Origin: Mesorhizobium sp. WSM4311
GTDB taxonomy: Bacteria > Pseudomonadota > Alphaproteobacteria > Rhizobiales > Rhizobiaceae
Reading direction: 5' to 3'
DNA: 64,000 bases
Assembly (NCBI RefSeq): GCF_002295115.1
Contig: NZ_NSFV01000007.1
Span: forward strand, 1 to 64,000
The notes beneath the pieces were generated by a model that saw nothing but the letters and a program-made list of their open reading frames with translations, had not been told where the DNA came from and searched no databases. Numbering within the stretch: the stretch's first letter is position 1; the number at the start of each line of letters is the position of its first letter. A program made the translations under genes and the position numbers. This document shows, one piece after another, positions 26,390 through 35,113 of this stretch.

Positions 26390-27373
26390 ATGGGATTGCT
26401 GGTCGAGGGCAGGTGGCAGGATCGCTGGTACGATACGGCTGACAATGGCGGCAGGTTCGTGCGAACGCAGTCGCAATGGCGTGACTGGATCACCGTCGAC
26501 GGGGCGCCGGCCGAAGGCCGGAGGCGCGGCTTCAAGGCCGAGCCGGGGCGCTACCATCTCTATGTCTCGCTCGCTTGCCCGTGGGCGCATCGGACGCTGA
26601 TTTTTCGCGCGCTGAAGAGGCTCGAAGGCATCATCTCCGTCTCGGTCGTGCATCATTTCATGGGCGCCAACGGCTGGACATTCCTGGCCGAGGACGGCGC
26701 CACGGGCGACACGCTCTACGGTCTCGATTTCCTGCACCAGATCTATGCCAAGGCCGATCCCGCCTATTCCGGCCGGGTGACCGTGCCGGTGCTGTGGGAC
26801 AAGAAGGAGCAGACCATCGTCTCCAACGAGTCTTCCGAGATCATCCGGATGCTCAATTCGGCGTTCGACGCATGGGGCGATGCAAGCCTCGACTTCTATC
26901 CCCAGGACCTGCGCAATGAGATCGACCGCGTCAACGCGCTGGTCTATCCCGCGGTCAACAACGGCGTCTACCGCGCCGGCTTCGCCACCACGCAGCGTGC
27001 CTATGAGGAGGCGTTCGGCGAATTGTTCGCGGCGCTGGATACGTTGGAGGAGCGGTTGTCAAAGCAGCGCTATCTCGTCGGCGACCGCATCACCGAGGCC
27101 GACTGGCGGCTGTTCACCACGCTGGTGCGCTTCGACCCGGTCTATGTCGGCCATTTCAAATGCAATCTGCGGCGCATCGCCGACTATCCGAACCTGTCGA
27201 ACTATTTGCGCGATCTCTATCAGGTGCCTGGTGTCGCCGCGACTGTGAACCTGCATCACATCAAGGCGCACTACTACGGCAGCCACGAAACGATCAATCC
27301 GACACGAATCGTGCCGGTGGGGCCGGAGCTCGACTATGGCGCGCCGCATGACCGGGCAAGGTTCGCGATCTGA
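26390..27373 (+). CDS. glutathionyl-hydroquinone reductase (YqjG/Xi-class GST)
   Basis: 327 residues from ATG 26390, with AAGGAG 10 bp upstream. The Xi-class GST catalytic motif CPWAHRT (Cys63) is present, as are RYHLYVSLACPWAHRTLIF, VPVLWDKKEQTIVSNESSEI and the C-terminal helical domain ending NLHHIKAHYYGSHETINPTR, which is diagnostic for this family. The enzyme reduces glutathionyl-hydroquinones with GSH, part of detoxification of quinones. Cytoplasmic. An IS remnant lies just 3' of the gene. Confidence 0.93.
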   Translation: MGLLVEGRWQDRWYDTADNGGRFVRTQSQWRDWITVDGAPAEGRRRGFKAEPGRYHLYVSLACPWAHRTLIFRALKRLEGIISVSVVHHFMGANGWTFLAEDGATGDTLYGLDFLHQIYAKADPAYSGRVTVPVLWDKKEQTIVSNESSEIIRMLNSAFDAWGDASLDFYPQDLRNEIDRVNALVYPAVNNGVYRAGFATTQRAYEEAFGELFAALDTLEERLSKQRYLVGDRITEADWRLFTTLVRFDPVYVGHFKCNLRRIADYPNLSNYLRDLYQVPGVAATVNLHHIKAHYYGSHETINPTRIVPVGPELDYGAPHDRARFAI

Positions 27374-27389
27374 GAGCCCGTGCGAGAAT

Positions 27390-27637
27390 TCATGATGCAC
27401 GGGCAATGCGTCTGACGAGGGTCATGATGCATGCCGCGCAAAGGAAGACTTTTGCGGACTTGATGTCGCTTGCGGATCTTTCCAGAGCCGCCGCTTTCGG
27501 CTGATCCACGCTAAGAAGCGTTCAACAACCCACCGCTTGGGATGAACGGCGAACCCAATCTGATACTTCGGTTTGCGGACAATCTCGACATCGACGAGCG
27601 TCGCAGTTTGCGACTTAACGGCTAAGGCAAGCTTACC
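27390..27637 (-). mobile_element. IS5-family transposase C-terminal remnant, frameshifted
   Basis: On the minus strand, from about 27637, one frame encodes VEIVRKPKYQIGF and HPKRWVVERFLAWISRKRRL, the C-terminal DDE-domain part of IS5-type transposases. After WKD the match moves to another frame, which gives SAKVFLCAACIMTLVRRIAR and a stop at 27390-27392. Only about 80 residues remain of the usual 250-plus, so the element is dead. Its upstream edge abuts the stop of the NUDIX gene (27633). Terminal inverted repeats and target duplications were not found. Confidence 0.75.
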
Positions 27638-28127
27638 AATAGGGCGACGCGGGTTCCTCCCCAAAAACTTCGGCGATCCGTCGCAGCGTTGCCGGCGTCG
27701 TTCCCTCCGGCAAACCATCGAGCGGGAAGAAGCCGGCCTCGGCGATCTCGTGGTCCGGCAGCTTCGGTATCGTCTGACTGAAATGCTCGATGACGTAAAA
27801 GCCGACATGGTCGCGGCGGCTGGAGCGGCAGTTGAAATGCATCGACTTCAGCACCGCCGGCGCGTTCAGCGCGATGTTGCCTTCCTCGGCGAGTTCGCGC
27901 ACCAGCGCCTCGGCTAGCGTTTCTCCGACCTCGACGCCGCCGCCGGGAAGCTGCCAGCCGGGCACATAGGTATGGCGGATCAGGAAAACGGAATTCGTCG
28001 CGGTATCATGGACGAGCCCGCGCACGCCGAGCGTCATTGGCCGCCGCAGCACGAAATAGAGATGGAACAGCCTGGCCCGCAAACCCGGCCAGCCGGTCTG
28101 TCGGAAGATGTCGTCCGGATTTGCCAT
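27633..28127 (-). CDS. NUDIX hydrolase
   Basis: 164 residues. The NUDIX box is complete: GGVEVGETLAEALVRELAEE followed by GN (consensus G-x5-E-x7-RE-x2-EE-x-G). The N-terminus TGWPGLRARLFHLYFVLRRP is typical of a NUDIX group common in rhizobia. The substrate is probably a nucleoside-diphosphate derivative, not specified by sequence. The C-terminus (EEPASPYW) ends exactly where the transposase remnant begins, so the last residues may come from the IS insertion. Divergent from the metallophosphoesterase. Confidence 0.88.
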   Translation of the reverse strand: MANPDDIFRQTGWPGLRARLFHLYFVLRRPMTLGVRGLVHDTATNSVFLIRHTYVPGWQLPGGGVEVGETLAEALVRELAEEGNIALNAPAVLKSMHFNCRSSRRDHVGFYVIEHFSQTIPKLPDHEIAEAGFFPLDGLPEGTTPATLRRIAEVFGEEPASPYW

Positions 28128-28192
28128 CAGGTGCGAAACCGGTAAGAAAACCTTGAGTGGAAAGCGCGGCGCTGGTCGCCTATGAGGGATGG

Positions 28193-29122
28193 ATGTTCAG
28201 GCTCGCGCATATTTCCGATGTCCATCTGGGGCCGCTCCCCGATGTATCCTATCGCGATCTCGCCTCCAAGCGCGTGCTCGGCTACGTCAACTGGCAACGC
28301 AATCGCCGGCGCCACATGCATGACGCCGTCATCGATGCCATCACCGCCGACATCAAGGCGCAGAACCCCGACCACCTCGCCGTCACCGGCGACCTCGTCA
28401 ATCTGGCGCTCGACGGCGAGATCGAGATGGCCAAGCACTGGCTGGAGACGTTGGGATCGCCGAACGACGTTTCCGTGGTTCCCGGAAACCACGACGCCTA
28501 TGTGCCCGGCGCCTTCGACAAGGTCTGCCGCGCATGGGCGGCCTGGATGAGCGGCGACGGCGTCAACACGCCGGTCGACCGCAACGCGTTCCCGTATCTG
28601 CGCGTGCGCGGCAATGTCGCGCTGATCGGCGTCTCGACGGCGCGCGCCACGGCACCCTTCATGGCCAACGGCTTCTTCATGGAAGGGCAGGCGGAGCGGC
28701 TCGGCAAGATCCTGCGCGATGCGGCCGGGCAAGGCCTGTTTCGCGCGATCATGATCCACCATCCGCCGGTGCGCGGCGCCGTCTCGCAGCACAAGCGGCT
28801 GTTCGGCATCGCCCGCTTCCACAAGGTCATTCGCAAGAACGGTGCGGAACTTGTCCTGCACGGTCATTCGCATCTGCCGTCGTTGTTCCAGATCGGGCTG
28901 CGCGGCACCAAGGTTCCAGTGGTCGGGGTCGCCGCCGCCGGCCAGGCGCCGGGTGGCAAGCATCCGGCCGCACAGTACAATCTGTTCGATATCGATGGCG
29001 AAAAGGGCAATTGGCGCATCCGGCTGACGCGGCGCGGCCTAACCGGGCCGGCGATACCGCCTGCCGATCTGCAGACCTTGGAACTGGGTGTGGAGGCCAG
29101 CGCTTCTATGGCCGCAGGCTGA
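28193..29122 (+). CDS. metallophosphoesterase
   Basis: 309 residues from ATG 28193, with GAGGGA upstream. All five calcineurin-like metal motifs are present: HISDVHLG, GDLVN, GNHD, HHPP and HGHSH. Related proteins include the class III cyclic-nucleotide phosphodiesterase group, but substrate cannot be set. Its last 17 bp overlap the 3' end of the convergent gene at 29106-29720. It is divergent from the NUDIX gene with 65 bp between starts. Confidence 0.9.
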   Translation: MFRLAHISDVHLGPLPDVSYRDLASKRVLGYVNWQRNRRRHMHDAVIDAITADIKAQNPDHLAVTGDLVNLALDGEIEMAKHWLETLGSPNDVSVVPGNHDAYVPGAFDKVCRAWAAWMSGDGVNTPVDRNAFPYLRVRGNVALIGVSTARATAPFMANGFFMEGQAERLGKILRDAAGQGLFRAIMIHHPPVRGAVSQHKRLFGIARFHKVIRKNGAELVLHGHSHLPSLFQIGLRGTKVPVVGVAAAGQAPGGKHPAAQYNLFDIDGEKGNWRIRLTRRGLTGPAIPPADLQTLELGVEASASMAAG

Positions 29123-29720
29123 ACACCATCGCCACGAGGCGGTCCCAGAACAGGGCGACCGACACCGCCAGGCCGACCAGTGCGCCTGCGGCGACCAGGC
29201 CAAGGCCTGACAGGAAGGCCGACCAGCCCTTGCCGCGTTGCGGCGACCGCAGCGGCGGCTCGGCCTCCGCCACCTCGGCGCGCCTCATGCTGGCGACGGC
29301 CGGCTCGACCCCGCCCTCCATCATCCTCTGGCGCTCGACGATGCGCTCGGCGACATACCGGGTCACCGAATCGGCAACCGGCTTCATCTCGGTCGATTCG
29401 GCAAGCACCACACGGCCGATGCGGGTGTCCTTGAGGAAGCGGTAGGTGCGGCGGTCGCGCCCCATGGCGACATGGCTGACGGCATCGATCCACAGACGCG
29501 GCTGCAGCCCTGACGAAACGACGAAGTCGAAATTGTCCATGTCGGCGGGCACATCGGCAAAGACGGGTGCGAGTTCGGCGGCCAGGAGATCAAGGCGCAT
29601 GCGATGCGCCTCGCGCATGTCGACGACGACATCGTCGCGGTCGGCGAAGGCGTTCTTCACATCACGGACGGCATCGGACAGTTTGCTTGACGGATCGATC
29701 TTTTCGCCTGTGTCCTTCAT
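29106..29720 (-). CDS. hypothetical membrane-anchored protein, 204 aa
   Basis: From ATG 29720 the protein has an acidic, soluble N-terminal domain (residues 1-150; segments RDDVVVDMREAHRMRLDLLA and RRTYRFLKDTRIGRVVLAES) and a single C-terminal TM helix (FLSGLGLVAAGALVGLAVSV) ending VFSLRP: a tail-anchored or type II topology with the domain in the cytoplasm. No known catalytic motif. Its 3' end overlaps the phosphoesterase gene by 17 bp. Confidence 0.75.
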   Translation of the reverse strand: MKDTGEKIDPSSKLSDAVRDVKNAFADRDDVVVDMREAHRMRLDLLAAELAPVFADVPADMDNFDFVVSSGLQPRLWIDAVSHVAMGRDRRTYRFLKDTRIGRVVLAESTEMKPVADSVTRYVAERIVERQRMMEGGVEPAVASMRRAEVAEAEPPLRSPQRGKGWSAFLSGLGLVAAGALVGLAVSVALFWDRLVAMVFSLRP

Positions 29721-29825
29721 CGGCGTCTGCCTCGCGGGTTTGGTTAACACGGGGTTAACACAGACGCCGGCAAAATGCACTGGCGAGATGAAGCGGACCG
29801 ACGCGCTGTGGGATGTTGCGCCGAC

Positions 29826-29911
29826 GCGCGTCGCGTTACGCGACGCGCTTCAGATCTTTGTTTCATGCATGTCGTGCTGCCAAAAGCGAGGTCATTTTTG
29901 GGCGACATGCA
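29826..29911. repeat. rhizobial two-hairpin palindromic repeat, copy 1
   Basis: First hairpin: GCGCGTCGCG-TTA-CGCGACGCGC at 29826-29848, a perfect 10-bp stem. Second: a 46-nt unit 29866-29911 bounded by TGCATGTCG and CGACATGCA. The same two-part design is found at 61715-61796 with a second unit also of 46 nt. It lies in the gap between two genes. Confidence 0.75.
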
Positions 29912-29920
29912 TTAAGCAAC

Positions 29921-30721
29921 TCAACTGGCCGCGGCGGCGAGTTTGGGGCGAACGGGTCTGGCCCGACGGTTCATATTGCGCCGGATGATGCTGGCGATCA
30001 GATCGGGCGCTTCCTCGATCAGCATATGGCCGGCCTCCAGCACTTGATGCACATGAAAGCGCGCCGGCAGGTCGTCGGCTTGGGTGAAGGGCAGCACCGC
30101 GTCATCACTGCCCCATACCACCATCACCGGCATGGTCAGCCTGTCCAGATGCCCACGCGGGATGACGCCTTGCCGGTCGTCCCTGGTCATGGCGGCGGCG
30201 ATCGCGACGAGTTTTTCCGATTGTCCGGGTCGCTGGCGCATTTCGCGGAGCGTATCGGCGGTGTGATCAAAAGGCGGCGCCCGTGGACCCGACATGGCGG
30301 CAAGGCAGGCGAGGATCTCGGACAGACTCTGTGCGCCGGCATAACGACGCAACAGCGGCCCGTTGATCTCCGGGCCGAAGCCGCCAGGCGCCAGAAGCGT
30401 CAGCGAGGCCGCCCTCTCCGGCTCGGCCAGAGCCATCAAGGTCGCCACCGCTCCGCCCATCGAATGGCCAACGAGATGGATGCGTTTGGCCCTGCGGGCC
30501 GCAAGGTCGGCAAGAACGGCCCTTGCCGCCACCTTTGCAGGCCCGGCATCGGGAAAGTCGAGCGATAGGCCATGTCCCGGCAGGTCATAAGCAAGCGTGC
30601 GCGCGGAGGGCGCCAGCGGGACGATCACGTCGCGCCAGACGTCAGCGCAACCGCCGAAACCGTGCAGCAAGACGATGGTCTTGGACCCGGCACCCTTTTC
30701 GGCAGCGTGGAGCGATGAGAT
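29921..30721 (-). CDS. alpha/beta hydrolase
   Basis: 266 residues from ATG 30721. Catalytic pattern: oxyanion HGFGGCADVW, nucleophile elbow GHSMGG, acid in VVWGSDDAVLP and His in EAGHMLIEE. AYDLPGHGLS is the usual strand-4 turn. The layout is like the hydrolase part of acetoin dehydrogenase-associated proteins and many esterases, but no such operon is adjacent. A highly basic tail (RRNMNRRARPVRPK) ends the protein. Cytoplasmic by absence of a signal peptide. Confidence 0.85.
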   Translation of the reverse strand: MSSLHAAEKGAGSKTIVLLHGFGGCADVWRDVIVPLAPSARTLAYDLPGHGLSLDFPDAGPAKVAARAVLADLAARRAKRIHLVGHSMGGAVATLMALAEPERAASLTLLAPGGFGPEINGPLLRRYAGAQSLSEILACLAAMSGPRAPPFDHTADTLREMRQRPGQSEKLVAIAAAMTRDDRQGVIPRGHLDRLTMPVMVVWGSDDAVLPFTQADDLPARFHVHQVLEAGHMLIEEAPDLIASIIRRNMNRRARPVRPKLAAAAS

Positions 30722-30925
30722 CATGAAAGCGGACGGTATCAAATTGCGGGAACGCTTGAAATGCGACTGGATTGCTCTTTGTCCATGGCCAGTAAACCTT
30801 TCGCGATTTTCGCGAGCGCTGGCATGTCATCCAAGGGTTCGTCCGGCAAAAGCCGGGAAATCAGCCGGATCGGCGCTTCGTCCTGTGGGCGCGAACGCCC
30901 AACAATTCCATTGGTCCAAACGAGG

Positions 30926-32698
30926 TCAGCTGGCGTTGCCGAGCCCGGCGGCGCGCAAGGCGCCGATCAGCCGCTCGGTCAGGTCGGCCGGATATTTTCG
31001 GTCAATGAAGGTCGCGCGAGGGTTGGCGGCGAATTTGGGGAATTTGGTGGTGAGTTCATCGAGCAGCTTACGTGCCAGGCTGTCCTGACCGGAGATCCTG
31101 GCGCCGATCAGCCGGGCTGCAAGATAGTGTGACTTTGTTGCGGTGGTTCTCAGGGCAGAGCTGGCGATCGCGGCCTTGTTCGTGTCGCCAAGCATGAATT
31201 CCCCGGCGAAAAGCCCGTAATCCCACCATGTCGGATGGCCGCTGGAGGCATCCACGGCATGGGCCAGAAGGGGGGTTCCCTCGGCGTAGCGGCCGGCGAA
31301 AACCAACCCATAACCATAGGCGGCCGCCATGGCGACGTCATAGGGGTTGAGGTCATAGGCCTTGCGCATCCAGCGCAGCGCTTCGTCGGCGTTGCCAAGA
31401 CGCGAATTGATGTAGCCGTAGGAACGATGCGCATAGGGACTGGTCGGACCGATCTGCACGGCGCGATGGGCGAATGTCATCGCCTTCTCGATCGTCGCAT
31501 CCGGCGGATAGGCGTAGTGGTCGTTCACGGCCTCGAGGTGTAACGAGGCGAGCTCGGAATAAACAAGCGACGATCTTGCGCCGTTCTCGGCAAGGGTTTC
31601 GAGGCAGCGATAGGCGGCCTCGTGGGTTCTGGCGTTCTGGTCGAGATAGTATTTGCCGTTGAGCAGCAGGCACTGCGTCAGGCCGTTCTGAATGCCGCTC
31701 TGCTCGATGTAGTTGTAGATCGTGCCGGACGCGGGCAGCGCCGAACTCAGGATGCCGGCGATACGGTCCTCGACGGTCGATGGCGCGCTGTCGGCGACGG
31801 TCAGCTTGCGCGACAAAAGCACACGTCCGGTCGCCACGCTTTGCAGTTCGATGGTGATCTCGCCAGCGCCCGGTCCAGGCAGGACATCGAACATGAAGCT
31901 CGTTGCACCGGCGGCCGGATCGGTCTTGTCGACAGTGTCGCGACCGATGAAATCGATCGTATCGAAGCCGCTCAGGCCGGCGCGCAACGACGCGGCGACG
32001 CGGGTGGCGTCCGCGCCGCTGGCCTTGACGGCGATGTAGACGAGCGGCAGGGCCTCGCTGACCGGGGACGGCCCGATGCTGCTGGTCAGGCCGGCGCTCT
32101 CGAACGTCGCCGGCAGATCGCCGCCGGCGAGCAGCGCGCCGCCGCCCTGACGCAGGATCAGGACGCCGAGCATGGCGATGACCACGGCGATCGCCATCCA
32201 GAAGAAGCGGAGGTGGCGCGCCACCGAAGGCGCGGGTGCTGCCGCCGGCGCCAGCAATGCGGCGGGTGCCACGGCCTCCTCGGCAGCACTGGGGTGCTCG
32301 GCCGGAGCCGCCGCCGGCGTCTGCTCGGCGGGTTTGGCTGCTTCCGGCAGACGAATGGCGTTGAGCTCATAGGCCGGGACGTAGCCGCCGCGTGGGATGG
32401 CGATGCGGACGGGGTCGGCGATGCCTTCGTTGGCGAAATACTGCTGCAGCAATTCGCGCAGCCGGCCTGCCTGCACCCGCACCACGGCATCGGTCGATGG
32501 ATCGAAATCGCCGTCCTTGCCGAAGACGTCCATGGCGATGGAAAAGCCCTTGAGCCTGTCGGCTTCGCCGGCCTGTTCGCGTTCGACGAGATAACGGATC
32601 AGTTTGCGCGCGCGCTCGGACCGTCCGAACGTTTCGCTGGCAAGCAGTCGCTCCAGTGTCTCGCGCACTGCGGGGGCGGCAGGCGTGGCATGCTGCAA
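30926..32698 (-). CDS. TPR protein with N-terminal regulatory domain and one TM helix
   Basis: 590 residues. N-terminal domain (about 1-115): FGRSERARKLIRYLVEREQA, then DRLKGFSIAMDVFGKDGDFD and VVRVQAGRLRELLQQYFANE, a module found ahead of TPR and adenylate-cyclase-like proteins and thought to bind DNA or act in signalling. An Ala/Pro-rich linker and a TM helix (FFWMAIAVVIAMLGVLI, near 170) follow. The C-terminal half is predicted extracytoplasmic and contains TPR-like helices (PYAHRSYGYINSRLGNADEA, LNPYDVAMAAAYGYGLVFAG). Layout suggests a ToxR/CadC-like membrane regulator. Signal and targets unknown. Confidence 0.75.
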   Translation of the reverse strand: MQHATPAAPAVRETLERLLASETFGRSERARKLIRYLVEREQAGEADRLKGFSIAMDVFGKDGDFDPSTDAVVRVQAGRLRELLQQYFANEGIADPVRIAIPRGGYVPAYELNAIRLPEAAKPAEQTPAAAPAEHPSAAEEAVAPAALLAPAAAPAPSVARHLRFFWMAIAVVIAMLGVLILRQGGGALLAGGDLPATFESAGLTSSIGPSPVSEALPLVYIAVKASGADATRVAASLRAGLSGFDTIDFIGRDTVDKTDPAAGATSFMFDVLPGPGAGEITIELQSVATGRVLLSRKLTVADSAPSTVEDRIAGILSSALPASGTIYNYIEQSGIQNGLTQCLLLNGKYYLDQNARTHEAAYRCLETLAENGARSSLVYSELASLHLEAVNDHYAYPPDATIEKAMTFAHRAVQIGPTSPYAHRSYGYINSRLGNADEALRWMRKAYDLNPYDVAMAAAYGYGLVFAGRYAEGTPLLAHAVDASSGHPTWWDYGLFAGEFMLGDTNKAAIASSALRTTATKSHYLAARLIGARISGQDSLARKLLDELTTKFPKFAANPRATFIDRKYPADLTERLIGALRAAGLGNAS

Positions 32699-32883
32699 GT
32701 GTCGATCCTCTCGAAGTCGGCACAGGTTGAGGCGCGATCATATAGGGCTCGCATCACCACACAAGTATACACCCCTTATGCGATCGCGTACCTCACCGGA
32801 TAATTTTCCGGTGGTTAATGACGCGGCCGATGCCGGCTACAGGATTGGTGGGTCGCCGGTGTCAGCCGTTTGAGGCCAAGGCC

Positions 32884-32926
32884 GAAAAAACGGCTGGCGC
32901 GAGAGCGGTTGTGATCTCTCGCGCCA
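32884..32926 (-). terminator. Rho-independent terminator after leuA
   Basis: On the minus strand TGGCGCGAGAG and CTCTCGCGCCA form an 11-bp perfect stem (plus positions 32916-32926 and 32895-32905), followed by GCCG and six T. It starts 15 bp after the leuA stop. Confidence 0.85.
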
Positions 32927-32940
32927 ATCGTCGGTAGACG

Positions 32941-34686
32941 CTACCGCGGCTTGCGGCCGACGATGCGGTTGGCGGCCGACGTCACCGCTTCCAGCGAGGC
33001 GGCGACGATGTTGGTGTTGATGCCGGCGCCGAACAGCTTGCCGCCGGGATATTCCATTTCGACATAGGAAATTGCGGATGCATTGGAGCCACGCTGCATC
33101 GAGTGTTCGGAATAATCGAGCACCGACATCTCGATGCCGACATGGCGCGACAGCGCATCGACGAAGCCGTCTATCGGGCCTGTGCCGGTGCCGGTAATGG
33201 TCACTTCCTTGCCCTTGTCGAGGATCACTGCCTCGATCACGCGCCGGCCCTTGACCACTGTATCGGGATAGGTGTGGTGGTCGAGGAATTTCAGGCGCGC
33301 GCCCGGCTGGTCGACATAGGTTTCGAGGAAGCGCTCATGGATGCGCTTGGCCGGCACTTCCTTGCCCTCGGCATCGGTGATCGCCTGGATCGCCTGGCTG
33401 AATTCGATCTGCAGGTTGCGCGGCAGATTGAGGCCGTAATCGGCCTGCAGCACATAGGCGATGCCGCCCTTGCCGGACTGCGAGTTGATGCGGATGATCG
33501 CCTCGTAGCTGCGGCCGACATCGGCCGGGTCGATTGGCAGATAGGGCACCTCCCACAGGCCGGTGTTGGCCTTTTTCAGCGCCTTCATGCCCTTGTTGAT
33601 GGCGTCCTGGTGCGAGCCGGAAAAGGCGGTGTAGACGAGCTCGCCGACATAGGGGTGACGCTCGGGGATCTTCAACTGGTTCGAGTATTCGTAGACGTCC
33701 TTCATGCGGTTGATGTCGGAGCAGTCGATGCCCGGATCGACGCCTTGCGTGTACATGTTGAGCGCCAGCGTGACGATGTCGACATTGCCGGTGCGCTCGC
33801 CATTGCCGAACAGCGTGCCTTCGACGCGGTCCGCGCCCGCCATCAAGCCGAGCTCGGTGGTGGCGATGCCGGTGCCGCGGTCATTGTGCGGATGCAGCGA
33901 GATGATCAGGTTCTCGCGGTTGTCCAGATTGCGGCACATCCACTCGATGCGGTCGGCATAGATGTTGGGCGTCGACATCTCGACCGTCGACGGCAGGTTG
34001 ATGATCAGCTTGTTGTCCGATGTCGGCCTGACGATCTCGGTGACGGCGTTGCAGATCTCCAGCGCGACTTCGAGCTCGGTGCCGGTAAAGCTTTCCGGCG
34101 AGTATTCGAAGCGATAGCCGCCGCCGGCCTTGGCCGCCATGTCGGTGATCATCTTGGCCGCATCGGTGGCGATGCGCTTGATGCCGCCTACATCCTTTTC
34201 GAAGACGACGCGGCGCTGCAATTCGCTGGTCGAATTGTAGAAATGCACGATCGGGTTGGTGGCGCCCTTCAGCGCCTCGAAGGTGCGCGTGATCAGCTCG
34301 GGCCGGCACTGCACCAGCACCTGCAGCGACACATCGGCGGGCACGTTGCCTTCCTCGATGCACCAGCGGGCAAAGTCGAAGTCGGTCTGCGAGGCCGAGG
34401 GGAAGCCGATCTCGATCTCCTTGAAGCCCATGTCGAGCAGCAGGCCGAACATGCGCGCCTTGCGCTCATGGCCCATCGGATCGATCAGCGCCTGGTTGCC
34501 GTCGCGCAGGTCGACCGAACACCAGATCGGCGCCTTGTCGATGACCTTCGAGGGCCAGGTGCGGTCGGTGAGGCCAACCGTCGGATAGGGTTGATATTTG
34601 CGGGCCGCGTCGGGCATGCCGCGGGCTGGTTCCACATGCTCGCCGGCGACCGCGGCGTCAGGGCGGATTTGTTCTCGTGCGTTCAT
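32941..34686 (-). CDS. leuA: 2-isopropylmalate synthase LeuA
   Basis: 581 residues, matching the long type II LeuA. It condenses 2-oxoisovalerate and acetyl-CoA, the first step specific to leucine. The HMGL-like catalytic barrel has WCSVDLRDGNQALIDPM, the metal-site motif ISLHPHNDRGTGIATTE, and AFSGSHQDAINKG. The C-terminal regulatory domain (from about residue 440) gives leucine feedback and ends GAGINTNIVAASLEAVTSAA. Start ATG 34686; the frame open to 34917 extends through the leader region and is not the real N-terminus. Regulated by an upstream leader peptide and hairpins. Confidence 0.97.
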   Translation of the reverse strand: MNAREQIRPDAAVAGEHVEPARGMPDAARKYQPYPTVGLTDRTWPSKVIDKAPIWCSVDLRDGNQALIDPMGHERKARMFGLLLDMGFKEIEIGFPSASQTDFDFARWCIEEGNVPADVSLQVLVQCRPELITRTFEALKGATNPIVHFYNSTSELQRRVVFEKDVGGIKRIATDAAKMITDMAAKAGGGYRFEYSPESFTGTELEVALEICNAVTEIVRPTSDNKLIINLPSTVEMSTPNIYADRIEWMCRNLDNRENLIISLHPHNDRGTGIATTELGLMAGADRVEGTLFGNGERTGNVDIVTLALNMYTQGVDPGIDCSDINRMKDVYEYSNQLKIPERHPYVGELVYTAFSGSHQDAINKGMKALKKANTGLWEVPYLPIDPADVGRSYEAIIRINSQSGKGGIAYVLQADYGLNLPRNLQIEFSQAIQAITDAEGKEVPAKRIHERFLETYVDQPGARLKFLDHHTYPDTVVKGRRVIEAVILDKGKEVTITGTGTGPIDGFVDALSRHVGIEMSVLDYSEHSMQRGSNASAISYVEMEYPGGKLFGAGINTNIVAASLEAVTSAANRIVGRKPR

Positions 34687-34712
34687 CGTCTTGTTCTCCC
34701 GGCGGCCCTCGG

Positions 34713-34841
34713 ATCCGTCTCGGACGGATGGCTGGCGAGTGGCGCCTCTACCAGATTTTCGTTCGCTTGATGTGACTGCCAATTTTGAGACTGGCCAAGG
34801 AGCATGCGCTTGCGCGGCGGTTCGACCGCCGGGCGCTCCTT
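34713..34841 (-). promoter_or_regulatory. leuA attenuation region (two hairpins)
   Basis: Read on the minus strand: hairpin 1 starts at the stop codon of the leader peptide (34841) and runs to 34797, with outer stem AAGGAGC/GCTCCTT and inner stem CGGCGGT/ACCGCCG. Hairpin 2 (34713-34729) is ATCCGTC-CGA-GACGGAT, 27 bp before leuA. No clear T-run follows either, so control may act on translation or by Rho rather than by an intrinsic terminator. Confidence 0.6.
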
Positions 34842-34957
34842 CAGCGAACCCGGCGATCGCCGATAAGGCCGAGAAGAAGCAGGGTCGAGGCAAGCGCGCG
34901 CACGGTCTCGCCGGCAAAGCCGGTCTGACGGGAAGCGATGGTGGCGCGTGTGTTCAT
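34841..34957 (-). CDS. leucine-rich leader peptide of leuA, 38 aa
   Basis: A 38-codon frame starting MNTRATIASRQTGFAGETVR and continuing with ALASTLLLLGLIGDRRVR: five Leu in six codons (CTG CTT CTT CTC, Gly, CTT). It ends 154 bp before the leuA start, directly at a strong hairpin. Leu-rich leaders before leuA are known or predicted in proteobacteria. At low charged tRNA-Leu a ribosome would stall in the Leu run and alter pairing downstream. An ATG 12 bp further upstream (MRTG-) is an alternative start. Confidence 0.7.
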   Translation of the reverse strand: MNTRATIASRQTGFAGETVRALASTLLLLGLIGDRRVR

Positions 34958-35113
34958 GCCGGTTCTCATACAGGAGCGCCCCCGCAGAGGCAAGCGGGGG
35001 CTGAATCCGTTGAACATTATCCCAAATGCGGGTGCTCTTCCCCAGGCGGCGCAAATGCGCCAGACTTGCGCGCCGGCGGGGCTGCGGTGCGCCGCCGCCA
35101 TGAGGGGGTGTCC

